DNA from: Hirundichthys speculiger
Taxonomy: Eukaryota; Chordata; Actinopteri; Beloniformes; Exocoetidae
NCBI GenBank assembly: GCA_018398805.1
Contig: JAGFBZ010000338.1
Coordinates: 80,001-144,000 of the forward strand
DNA length: 64,000 bases
Direction of reading: 5' to 3'
The position numbers were made by a program, and so were the translations under genes. Shown here in pieces: positions 1-12,934 of the stretch. Within the stretch, counting starts at the first letter, position 1. The number at the start of each line of letters is the position of its first letter. A model generated the notes under the pieces. It was not told the origin of the DNA. It saw only the letters and a list, made by a program, of their open reading frames with translations, and ran no database searches.

Positions 1-1905
1 GACCAGCTGAGCCTGGACCTGGACCTGAACCTGGACCAGCTGAACCTGGACCAGCCTGGACCACCTGACCTGGACCGGAACCTGGACCAGCTGACCTGGA
101 CCAGCTGACCTGGACCAGCTGAACCTGGACCAGCTGACCCTGGACCAGCTGGACCTGGACTGTACCTGGACCAGCTGAACCTGGACCAGCCTGGACCACC
201 TGGACCTGAACCTGGAACCTGGACCTGGACCAGCTGAACCTGGACCAGCTGAACCTGGACCAGCTGAACCTGGACCAGCTGAACCTGGACCAGCTGAACC
301 TGGACCAGCTGACCACCAGCTGACCTGGACCAGCTGACCTGGACCCTGTGAACCACCAGCTGACCAGCTGGACCAGCTGTAACCTGGACCAACTGAACCT
401 GGACCAACTGCTGAACCAGCTGGACCGCTGACCTGACTGGACCACCTGGACCTGGGACCAGCTGAACCTGAACCTGGACCAGCTGTCACCAACCACTGAA
501 CCTGGACCAGCTGAACCTGACCACTGACCTGGACCAGCTGAACCTGGACCAGCTGTACTGGACCTGGACCTGGACTGAACCTGGACCAGCTGAAACTGGA
601 CCATCTGACCTGGACCAGAACCTGAACCTGAGCCTGGACCCTGCTGACCAGCTGAACCTGACCAGCTGAACCTGGACCAGGACTGAACCTGGACAGCCTG
701 AACTGAACTGGACCTGGCCTGACCTGGACCAGCTGAACCTGGACCAGCTTGAGCCTGGACCAGCTGAACTGGACCTGAACCCTCCTGGACCAGCTGACCT
801 GGACCAGCTGAACCTGGACCAGCCCATGGACCACCCTGGACCAGCTTGAGCCTGTGAACCTGAAGCTGGACCAGCTGAGCCTGGACCAGCTGACCAGCTG
901 GCCTGGACCAGCTGAACTGGACCAGCTGAACCTGGACCAGCTTGACCAGCTGAAGCTTGTGAAACTGGACCAAGCTGAACGGAGCTGAACCTGGACCAGC
1001 TGAGCCTGGACCAGCTGAATCTGGACGCACTGTGGACCAGCTGAACCTGGACCAGCTGAACCTGGACCAGCTGAGCCTGACCAGTGACCTGGACCAGCTG
1101 AACCTGGACTTGAACCTGGACCAGCTGAACCTGGACCAGCTGAACCTGGACCAGCTGACCTGACCAGCTGAGCCTGGACCAGCTGAGCCTGAGCCTGGAC
1201 CAGCTGAATCTGGACCAGCTGAACCTGGACCAACTGACTCCTGGACCAGCTGAGCCTGGACCAGCTGAGCCTGGACCTGAATACTGACCTGGCCTGACCA
1301 CTGCTGGAATTGACCTGTACCTGAGAACCTGGAACCTGAACCCAGACAGCTGAGCCTGGACCAGCTGAGCTGGACCAGTGAATCTGGACCAGCTGAACCT
1401 GGACCAGCTGAACTGGACCAGCTGAGGACCAGCTGAGCCTGACAGCTGACCTACCAGCTGACCTGGACCCTGACCAGCTGAACCTGGACCAGCTGAACCT
1501 GACCAGCTACCTGACCAGCTGGACAACCTGGAAGCTGAACCTGGACCAGCTGAACCTGGACCAGCTGTGGACCAGCTGAACCTGGATGCTGGACCAGCTT
1601 GGACTGGACAGCTGAACCTGGACCAGCTGAACCTGGACCAGCTGAACCTGGACCAGCTGAACCTGGACCAGCTGAGCCTGGACCAGCTGACCTGGACCAG
1701 CTGAGCTGGACCAGCTGAACCTGGACCGGCTGAGCCTGGACCAGCTGAACCTGGACCAGCTGAACCTGGACCAGCTGAACCTGGACCAGCTGAGCCTGGA
1801 CCAGCTGAACCTGGACCAGCTGAACCTGGACCAGCTGAGCCTGGACCAGCTGAACCTGGACCAACTGAACCTGGACCAGCTGAACCTGGACCAGCTGAAC
1901 CTTCC
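1..1905. repeat. 15-bp minisatellite 5' of the first visible TCAIM exon
   Basis: Over 120 units of GAACCTGGACCAGCT. Each has CAGCTG, an E-box. Regular from about 1600 to 1905, with frequent indels before 1500. Three minus-strand open frames here (486-1526, 1451-1864, 1507-1926) are array artefacts. Confidence 0.96.
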
Positions 1906-2048
1906 TGCTGTGTCAGTGCTAAACACTCAGCTGGAAAAGAAAACTCTGGGCCACAGACGAACAGTTGGAGAAAATATAAACCTGTATTTATAATGTACTT
2001 TGGTGTCTTGCAGTTTCTGAAATTCTGGAACTTTTTTTTTTTGTACAG

Positions 2049-2199
2049 GAAGTGAACGAGAGTTCGTTAAAGAGATTAAATGGTTATCTAGAAAACCTTC
2101 AAAAACCTGGCAGGCGTTCAGTCCAGCCGCTGAAGCTCACCTTTTACATCAGGGATACGAAGGACAGCAGCGACGTGCAGCCAGACCTTCTCAGGTCAG
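2049..2199 (+). CDS. tcaim: TCAIM exon a (first exon in window)
   Basis: The acceptor is a T-rich tract ending TGTACAG. Encodes EVNESSLKR...DLLRSG, ending after one base of a codon. The donor GTGCAG was chosen because it restores the family motif SGFR across the junction; a GTCAGG donor four bases earlier would break the frame. The 155-bp intron downstream holds a duplicated block (about 2204-2237 and 2255-2286) with further GTACA motifs. Confidence 0.9.
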
Positions 2200-5100
2200 G
2201 TGCAGGTACATCAGGTACAGCTTCATCCCTAATGTACCTGTACCTTCTCAGGGCAGGTACAGGTACATCAGGTACAGCTTCATCCATATTCCTCATCAAC
2301 CCGGGGAGGGTTTTTGATTTTAGAAATGTAAAATCTTTTGTGCCTGGTTTGCAGGTTTCAGGACAGTAAGTTTCACTCTGCACACCAACGACGTCCTGAG
2401 CACTGTGATGAACGTGCTGGCGTCCTGCAGCTTACCTGTAGAGCACATGAAGGACCTTCAAGGAAGTTCTGAGACGTCTAAAAGTCCACCTGGGACAGGG
2501 GTGCCTTTCTACAGACCTATCAGATGGGATAAAAGCTACTACAGCTTCACGGGCTTCAGAGACCCTGAACAGGAGCTGCAGCAGGCCACCAGAGTGGAGC
2601 CAACACTGGAGTTAGTACCACCAAACCTTCTTCTTAATGACACACCTGTGATGTGGGATTACAGGTGGGTGTAAACTAGAATTCTGTGTAGGTAGAGACA
2701 GAAATGACAAAAAACAAACTAGAAGCAGCAATCATGAAGATTTCCAGCAGCGGTAACTAGGGGTGCACAATAACGATAACAGGAAATGATGACGTCATCC
2801 CGATAAGTCCGATATCATGACGAATAGCCCCGATAACATTTATATTTCTGTCAACACAGCAGTGTCTCGCTCCCTCTGAGCCTTGAATGACCAGCAGTGA
2901 ATGTTATGTTCAAGTGACGTCGGCATAATCAGAAAAACGATTAATCAATCAGGAAAATCAAGAATACCCCCTCATGCCAGAAAACAACTCGTTAACTCGG
3001 TCATAATTTTAGTAGTTGCTGACTTGAATTGATATTCGCAGTATTTTCCCTCATGTTACACATAAAAAAAGAAAAAATAGAAAAGGCTGAAATAACTAGC
3101 AAACGAAGAAACGTCGGAATTTACGTTACACCTTGAATGCAGCCTGCAGCACAGCGCTGATCACAACAAACATGGCGGCGTGGAACTACGTTAAAGTTTC
3201 AGAAGAAGATAGTTTGGTGGTTATTTGTGACGAATCCTCCGAGTGAATTCTACGAGGAGGGAAGCACAAGCTTTAATACGTAAAACCTGATCAGCCACCT
3301 ACAACATAACAATCACTTCCATGGAGTTTTGAAATCATGCTAACGTGAGCTAACGGAAGCTAACGGAAGCTAATGCTAACGGGCGCAAGCCAGCAGCAGT
3401 CTCTCCTCTCCCTCATTCCTCTCATCTAAAGCTTCCATGAGATTAAAAAATAAAAACTACTGAACCTCATTAACTTTAATTAAAGGTATTAATTTAAATG
3501 GAACCACAAGCCAAAATCCTTTAAATGTTAATCTTTTTCAGTTAGTAATTCTGATGCATGTATTTCCATCAGTTCAATGAGCCTTTATTTTTTATATCAG
3601 TCAGTAATGAACCTTATTTAAGTTAATGTGAGATATCAAATAGGTTTGTTTGATAGCTTTAAGAAAATGTTTGAGAAGCTTGACAATAGTTTTCCATTGG
3701 AAAAAATAAATATCTGTTCATTTAAAAAGTCAAAACTATTTCTGATTTTGTTCATAGTATTAATGTAATGATCTTAGGTATATGTGTGTGTTATTGGTTA
3801 TCGGTATCGGCCTTTAGGAGCTGAAAGTTATCGGTTATCGGTATTAGAGGTAACCCACAGTTTAACAACATCAAAAATGCCCTCAATGAAAGAAAACTCA
3901 CCAAGATAGACAGAGATTGAAAGAATATCAGAATGATCAACTGAGTCTGAGTTCTTCAACACCTGTATGTGCACTGGGTTGACAAGGTACTGGTCAGTCC
4001 TCTTTAACTGGACCCAGTTCAGCACAGCACTGATCTAGGGAATCTAAACAGGCAAGATTAGCCAGTCTTCATCATGGACCAGGAAACCTCTGTGGTCCCT
4101 AAAAGCTCTCCATCCTGAACCTTAAGATCATCATCACATCCATATACAGCAATACGCAGGAGCATCACTGCACTAGTTATATGTTTACTTAGATTGCTAC
4201 ACACCTTGTCACAGTTAATGCATCAATCAGTTCTACTCACTGCTCAAGTATATAATTTAAAGATGGAAGTATGATGTATGAGCATACTGAGTGCAGGAAC
4301 ACATCTGGAACACTGCACACCTGGCTGTTCATGATTACGCAGATCGACAAGGCTGATATGAAATGAAATAAATGTATGCAGTAAGAAATACAAACATTTA
4401 TTTTTGTCCATTTATGTATGTTTCCTCATAATGAAATAAAATCCGGTGCAGATTTACGTTTCTGGTCTCAGTCATCTCATGGTCGTTCCATGTTCTCCTC
4501 TCTTCGCCAGCGCTTGGCTGAGAAACAACGAGGCAGAGGCGACGAAGAAACACCACGCTAGTCTTCCTCGGAGAGAAGAGCTGAGAAGACTGAAGGAGGA
4601 GCTGGTTCACAGATTTGATCTGGCTGGTATCAGGTACCGCCGTTCTACCGCCGTTAAACCTGTTGAAAGAACCGTTACAGTGGGAATAACATGACTGGAC
4701 TAGTTTTCATTTCTGTGAGTGGACCAGTGAGAATCCGTTACACTGTGATGTCATTGTGTCTGTGTGTGTGCACGTGTGCGTGTTCAGGTGGCAGCGCAGC
4801 TGGGGCGTGGCCCACAGGTGCTGTCAGCTGCAGAGCCTGAGCCGCCTGGCCCAGCAGAACCCAGAAGCTCTCATGAACCTCCAAGGTAAAGAGATTCCTT
4901 GGTCTGGAACGCAGATCTCTGGACTTCATTTGTGTCTGTGAACTGAACATTTCCACATCCTGGTCCAGAATATGATCCTCTCTCCAGGCTTTAACAAAGA
5001 AAAAAAGGATCTTTGAAAAAAAATTAGCAAAACTGTAACAGTTGAAAAGTTAGAAATGTTGCAGAGACGCAAGGCTGAAGTCTCCAGTCCATCAATCTCC

Positions 5101-8100
5101 ATTGAGCCCCCCAATATCAAAATGTCCCAACTTCACATCAGAAATAAACATACTTACAGCCTGGTACAAAGTTTTGGTCTTCATAGGCTTCACTAGCCTG
5201 GCCAGCCAAACCCATTCGCTTTACAAAAATCCTCTCTTGTGATAGAGGTCTGGTACCCATTCACAGTAGAAAACCACTGGTAGAAAAACCTACCAACAAG
5301 GCAGGGTTCAGGTTTTATGCCATGACTCATAAAGGAGCATCCTAAAGCTATTATTCAAAACAATTAAGATGACTGCAGAACTGCAAATATCATCTTGGAG
5401 TTCCTTCTCCACTGGTTTCTCCCTTCCACCATTGTCACTGTCACTCTGCCTTTGTCATATGATTTGTTTTCCAGACAGAGCGGTTACAGTACAGCTGGAG
5501 GGACTGCAGACAGAGCGATTACAGTACAGCTAGAGGGACTGCAGACAGAGCGATTACAGTACAGCTAGAGGGACTGCAGACAGAGCGGTTACAGTAAAGC
5601 AGAGGGACTGCAGACAGAGCGGTTACAGTAAAGCAGGGGGGACTGCAGACAGAGCGGTTACAGTACAGCTAGAGGGACTGCAGACAGAGCGGTTACAGTA
5701 CAGCAGGAGGGACTGCAGACAGAGCGGTTACAGTAAAGCTGGAGGGACTGCAGACAGAGCGGTTACAGTAAGCAGGAGGGACTGCAGACAGAGCGGTTAC
5801 AGTACAGCTGCAGGACTGCAGACAGAGCGGTTACAGTAAAGCTGCAGGGACTGCAGACAGAGCGGTTACAGTACAGCAGGAGGGACTGCAGACAGAGCGG
5901 TTACAGTAAAGCAGGAGGGACTGCAGACAGAGCGGTTACAGTAAAGCGTGAAGGACTGCAGACAGAGCGGTTACAGTACAGCTGGAGGGACTGCAGACAG
6001 AGCGGTTACAGTAAAGCAGGAGGGACTGCAGACAGAGCGGTTACAGTAAAGCGTGAAGGACTGCAGACAGAGCGGTTACAGTAAAGCGTGAAGGACTGCA
6101 GACAGAGCGGTTACAGTAAAGCAGGGGGGACTGCAGACAGAGCGGTTACAGTAAAGCAGGAGGGACTGCAGACAGAGCGGTTACAGTAAGCAGGAGGGAC
6201 TGCAGACAGAGCGGTTACAGTACAGCAGGAGGGACTGCAGACAGAGCGGTTACAGTACAGCAGGACTGCAGACGAGCGGTTACAGTAAGCTGAAGGACTG
6301 CAGACAGAGCGGTTACAGTAAAGCGTGAAGGACTGCAGACAGAGCGGTTACAGTAAAGCGTGAAGGGACTGCAGACAGAGCGGTTACAGTAAAGCAGAGG
6401 GACTGCAGACAGAGCGTTACAGTAAAGCGGAGGACTGCAGAGAGAGCGGTTACAGTAAAGCGTGAGGGACTGCAGACAGAGCGGTTACAGTAACGCAGGA
6501 GGGACTGCAGACAGAGCGGTTACAGTAAAGCGGGAGGGACTGCAGACAGAGCGGTTACAGTAAAGCGTGAAGGACTGCAGACAGAGCGGTTACAGTAAAG
6601 CGGGAGGGACTGCAGACAGAGCGGTTACAGTAAAGTGAAGGACAGACAAGAGCGGTTACAGTACAGTGTGGAGGACTGCAGACAGAGCGGTTACAGTACA
6701 GTAAAGCAGGGGGACTGCAGACAGAGCGGTTACAGTAAAGCGTGGAGGGACTGCAGACAGAGCGGTTACAGTAAAGCGTGAAAGGACTGCAGACAGAGCG
6801 GTTACAGTAAAGCAGGAGGGACTGCAGACAGAGCGGTTACAGTAAAGCTGGAGGACTGCAGACAGAGCGGTTACAGTAAGGGAACTGCAGACAGAGCGGT
6901 TACAGTAAAAGGTGAAGGACTGCAGACAGAGCGGTTACAGTAAAGCGTGGAGGGACTGCAGACAGAGCGTTTACAGTAAAGTGTGAAGGACTGCAGACAG
7001 ACAGAGCGGTTACAGTAAAAAGTGTGAAGGACTGCAGACAGAGCGGTTACAGTAAAGCAGGAGGGACTGCAGACAGAGCGGTTACAGTAAAGTGTGAAGG
7101 ACTGCAGACAGAGCGGTTACAGTAAAGTGTGAGGGACTGCAGACAGAGCGGTTACAGTAAAGTGTGAAGGACTGCAGACAGAGCGGTTACAGTAAAGCGG
7201 GAGGGACTGCAGACAGAGCGGTTACAGTAAAGCGGGAGGGACTGCAGACAGAGCGGTTACAGTAAAGCGGGAGGGACTGCAGACAGAGCGGTTACAGTAA
7301 AGCGGGAGGGACTGCAGACAGAGCGGTTACAGTAAAGCGTGAGGGACTGCAGACAGAGCGGTAACAGTAAAGCGTGAAGGACTGCAGACAGAGCGGTTAC
7401 AGTAAAGCGTGAAGGACTGCAGACAGAGCGGTTACAGTAAAGCAGGAGGGACTGCAGACAGAGCGGTTACAGTAAAGTGTGAAGGACTGCAGACAGAGCG
7501 GTTACAGTAAAGCAGGAGGGACTGCAGACAGAGCGGTTACAGTAAAGTGTGAAGGACTGCAGACAGAGCGGTTACAGTAAAGTGTGAAGGACTGCAGACA
7601 GAGCGGTTACAGTAAGCAGGAGGGACTGCAGACAGAGCGGTTACAGTAAAGTGTGAAGGACTGCAGACAGAGCGGTTACAGTAAAGTGTGAAGGACTGCA
7701 GACAGAGCGGTTACAGTAAAGTGTGAAGGACTGCAGACAGAGCGGTTACAGTAAAGCGGGAGGACTGCAGACAGAGCGGTTACAGTAAAGCGTGAAGGAC
7801 TGCAGACAGAGCGGTTACAGTAAAGCGTGAGGGACCGCAGGCAGAGCGGTTACAGTAAAGTGTGAAGGACTGCAGACAGAGTGTTACAGTAAAGCGGTGA
7901 AGGACTGCAGACAGAGCGGTTACAGTAAAGCAGGAGGGACTGCAGACAGAGCGGTTACAGTAAGTGTGAGGACTGCAGACAGAGCGGTTACAGTAAAGTG
8001 CAAGGACTGCAGACAGAGCGGTTACAGTAAAGTGTGAAGGACTGCAGACAGAGCGGTTACAGTAAAGTGTGAAGGACTGCAGACAGAGCGGTTACAGTAA

Positions 8101-11100
8101 AGCGGGAGGGACTGCAGACAGAGCGGTTACAGTAAAGCGTGAAGGACTGCAGACAGAGCGGTTACAGTAAAGCGTGAGGGACTGCAGACAGAGCGGTTAC
8201 AGTAAAGCGTGAAGGACTGCAGACAGAGCGGTTACAGTAAAGCGGGAGGGACTGCAGACAGAGCGGTTACAGTAAAGCAGGAGGGACTGCAGACAGAGCG
8301 GTTACAGTAAAGCTGGAGGGACTGCAGACAGAGCGGTTACAGTAAAGCGTGAGGGACTGCAGACAGAGCGGTTACAGTAAAGCGTGAAGGACTGCAGACA
8401 AAAGCGTGAGGACTGCAGACAGAGCGGTTACAGTAAAGCGGAGAGCAGACAGTTACAGTAAGAGCGTGAAGGGACTGCAGACAGAGCGGTTACAGTAAAG
8501 CAGGAGGGACTGCAGACAGAGCGGTTACAGTAAAGTGTGAAGGACTGCAGACAGAGCGGTTACAGTAAAGTGTGAAGGACTGCAGACAGAGCGGTTACAG
8601 TAAAGTGTGAAGGACTGCAGACAGAGCTTGCAGACAGAGCGGTTACAGTAAAGCAGGAGGGACTGCAGACAGAGCGGTTACAGTAAAGTGTGAAGGACTG
8701 CAGACAGAGCGGTTACAGTAAAGTGTGAAGGACTGCAGACAGAGCGGTTACAGTAAAGCGTGAGGGACTGCAGACAGAGCGGTTACAGTAAGCGTGAGGG
8801 ACTGCAGACAGAGCGGTTACAGTAAAGCGTGAAGGGACTGCAGACAGACAGAATGAGCGGTTTACAGTAAAGCGTGAAGGACTGCAGACAGAGCGGTTAC
8901 AGTAAAGCGTGAAGGACTGCAGACTGCAGACGGTTACAGTAAAGCGGATTACAGTAAAGCGTGAGGGACTGCAGACAGAGCGGTTACAGTACGTGCGTTT
9001 CCTGAGAGTTTGCCTGTGTTACCTGTGTTACCTGTTGTGACATCATCATCATAACTGTTTCCAAGCAACAGACATAACACCCCAAAGCATTAATGGAGAT
9101 GTCTAGATTTCAACCTCACCTCTCTGCTACATTTCAAAAACACTAGACAGTTTAATTAATTTGTTTTTTGTGCATTCAATATAATTTCTTTTTCAGACTT
9201 AGTGAAATAATATTCAGTTTAACGTTATAAACGCAGCGTTGACTACAGAGACACGCCTCCGGACTGGTTGAGTCACGATGTGTCTCTTCTGTGCTGGTTT
9301 AAACATTTTATTGGAGGAGGCAGAAGTTTGAATGTTTCTTTCTTTAAAACTGTAACTGGACTTACTTGGGTACCAGTTTCCGTTTTAATGTGCTCTTGTT
9401 TTCCCTTCAGGACACACTGTTGTGTTCGCTGACCAATCAGGAATGAACGCCTCTGGAGACGTCCTGCTGGGGACGATGGACGTCCACCACCAGTGGACGA
9501 AGGTGACGCTGCTGTGGCCGCCGTGTCACATGATCTGTGTATGTTTGAGGGGGTTTGTTCTGTTTTGTTTTGTTGAGCCCAGTTTGCGGGTTTGTGCAGC
9601 TCCTCCAGCAGCTTCCCAGCTACCAGAACCTCCAGCAGCAGACAGACTGGTTGAAGGAGAGGATCAGCCTCTTACTGGGAGGAGCTGCGGTGGTCCACAT
9701 GGAGAGACTGGGACCAGTGCATCTCATCACTGAGCACTACAGCACCCTCAGTTCCTTCCACAAAGTCCTGGTGTCCCGACGGCTGCGACTGCACCCCCGG
9801 AGCCTGCATGGCCTCACCATGGTCCTGGAGAAGTAAATACTTGTTCCTCTGTGGTCTGCTTTCACGTGTTAGCATGTTAGCATGTTAGCATGTTGTAAAA
9901 AGACAAGACTGTCATTGGTGACCAGCCGCTACATGCTACAAACTCTATCAGTTTCAAGATGGAAACAGGAGGATAAGCACTCAGAGAAAAACTCTAAACA
10001 AAAATTCAATTCGCAGTTAAAGAACAATATTAAAAAAAACAAGAATAAAAAAACTCACTTTCTAGCGCCCAACTTAAAGCTCAGTCTTACCGTTGGTGTT
10101 TCACCATCATAAATCATGTTCTACACTTGTCTCTTGTCTCTGTGACAAACCAGAACCTTTTCTGATCTTTGATCATTACTGTTACTGGTTGAACTTTCTA
10201 GGATACCAAATTAAAAAGTGTGTTTCCTGTTCTGATTACATAATTCCTGATCTAATGTGGACTTGTGATCCACTGCACGTTGATTCTGTTGGGTGTCGAG
10301 ATCAGAGGTCTTCACGGGTCCACTTTCATGGACCCGAACCCGAATGGACCCGTAAAAATTTGACCCGAAACCGACCCGACCCGAGTCTTTAGTTTCTGAC
10401 CACGAACCGAACCGAGCCAATCCAGCCCATAGTTGCTCCTGTTAAAGTTGTCTAGCGTTGAATAAAACTTGATTTTCTTACCTAAAGTTGTCTTCTTCTA
10501 CCGGTTCAGTTGCTACATCGGCTACGTGATGTAAACAACAATAAATCCACGTCGTTATTTTCTTTGTGGATACAGATGCTAATGGTAGCAACTGCTAACG
10601 CTAATAGCAGTTGCTACATAGGCTACGTGATGGAAACAACAATAAATCCACGTCGTTATTCTCTTTGTGGATACAGATGCTATTTGTAGCAACTGCTAAC
10701 GCTAATAGCAGTTGCTACATAGGCTACGTGATGGAAACAACAATAAATCCACGTCGTTATTTTCTTTGTGGATACAGATGCTATTGGTAGCAACTGCTAA
10801 CGCTAATAGCAGTGCTACATGCTACTCGTAGGCTACGTGATGTAAAACAACAATAAATCCACGTCGTTATTTTCTTTGTGGATACAGATGCTATCGGTAG
10901 CAACTGCTAACGCTAATAGCAGTTGCTACATAGGCTACGTGATGTAAACAACAATAAATCCACGTCGTTATTTTCTTTGTGGATGCAGATGCTATTGGTA
11001 GCAACTGCTAACGCTAATAGCAGTTGCTACATAGGCTACGTGATGTAAACAACAATAAACCCACGTCGTTATTTTCTTTGTGGATGCAGATGCTATTGGT

Positions 11101-12898
11101 AGCAACTGCTAACGCTAATAGCAGTTGCTACATAGGCTACGTGATGTAAACAACAATAAATCCACGTCGTTATTTTCTTTGTGGATGCAGATGCTATTGG
11201 TAGCAACTGCTAACGCTAATAGCAGTTGCTACATAGGCTACGTGATGTAAACAACAATAAATCCACGTCGTTATTTTCTTTGTGGATGCAGATGCTATTG
11301 GTAGCAACTGCTAACGCTAATAGCAGTTGCTACATAGGCTACGTGATGTAAACAACAATAAACCCACGTCGTTATTTTCTTTGTGGATGCAGATGCTATT
11401 GGTAGCAACTGCTAACGCTAATAGCAGTTGCTACATAGGCTACGTGATGTAAACAACAATAAACCCACGTCGTTATTTTCTTTGTGGATGCAGATGCTAT
11501 TGGTAGCAACTGCTAACGCTAATAGCAGTTGCTACATAGGCTACGTGATGTAAACAACAATAAATCCACGTCGTTATTTTCTTTGTGGATGCAGATGCTA
11601 TTGGTAGCAACTGCTAACGCTAATAGCAGTTGCTACATAGGCTACGTGATGTAAACAACAATAAATCCACGTCGTTATTTTCTTTGTGGATACAGATGCT
11701 ATTGGTAGCAACTGCTAACGCTAATAGCAGTTGCTACATAGGCTACGTGATGTAAACAACAATAAATCCACGTCGTTATTTTCTTTGTGGATACAGATGC
11801 TATTGGTAGCAACTGCTAACGCTAATAGCAGTTGCTACATAGGCTACGTGATGTAAACAACAATAAATCCACGTCATTATTTTCTTTGTGGATGCAGATG
11901 CTAATGGTAGCAACTGCTAACGCTAATAGCAGTTGCTACATAGGCTACGTGATGTAAACAACAATAAATCCACCTCGTTATTTTCTTTGTGGATGCAGAT
12001 GCTATTGGTAGCAACTGCTAACGCTAATAGCAGTTGCTACATAGGCTACGTGATGTAAACAACAATAAATCCACCTCGTTATTTTCTTTGTGGATGCAGA
12101 TGCTAATGGTAGCAACTGCTAATGCTAATAGCAGTTGCTACAGAGGCTACGTGATGTAAACAACAATAAATCCACGTCGTTATTTTCTTTGTGGATAAAG
12201 ATGCTATTGGTAGCAACTGCTAACGCTAATAGCCTACAGCGGTCAGGACGTGTCGTGAATATGTTCTCTCATCCAACGTTGTCATGTTGGCGATACGTTG
12301 TGCTTTACAGCTGCCGGGCAAACCGCTAATAACACGCTAATAACACGGTTGTTTCATGACAAACACGCCACGTTAACGAATAATTAATTAAACTGCCCCG
12401 AGTCCTGACATTAGCTGCCACCGCTAACATCTTTACGTCTCTGGAGTAAACGTGGACCCAGCCTGTCAGAGAGCACCGACCGGACCGAGACTAACCGTAC
12501 TGGAAAGATTCTCTACCCAGTCATGTCACTGACCGGCTGATAATTCACCCAGTTAGTTTTAGTTGTTTTTGTTTTTTATTACAAACATGCTGCCGCCATG
12601 TTGTTCACAAAATGGTAAAATCGTCTCACTTTAATTGTTTGATATGCTTCGTATTCTGAATCAGGAGCACGTCACCTGATTATGTTTGCGTGTGTCGCAG
12701 CGACCGCTCCACCCCCCGGCTTCATGAGATGGGACACTTCATCATCCCCACCACCTGTGACCCCCCGAAGCTGCAGGTGTTCCTGCAGAGACACGCCCCC
12801 GAGGCCCGACACCGGAGCCAGCGCAGGAAACAGTGAGTCCCCCGCGCACGGAAAACTAAAAGACTCCTGAAAGACTTTGGTTGTCTCATCTGGAGATC

Positions 12899-12934
<36 letters not shown>

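Noticed and set aside
5472..8991. CRISPR-like regular repeats
   Set aside because: No spacers: the variable part is only a few bases and repeats itself, and the host is a vertebrate.
10290..12530. A single DNA transposon hosting the 101-bp array
   Set aside because: Flanks look transposon-like, but I could not pair inverted ends or target duplications.
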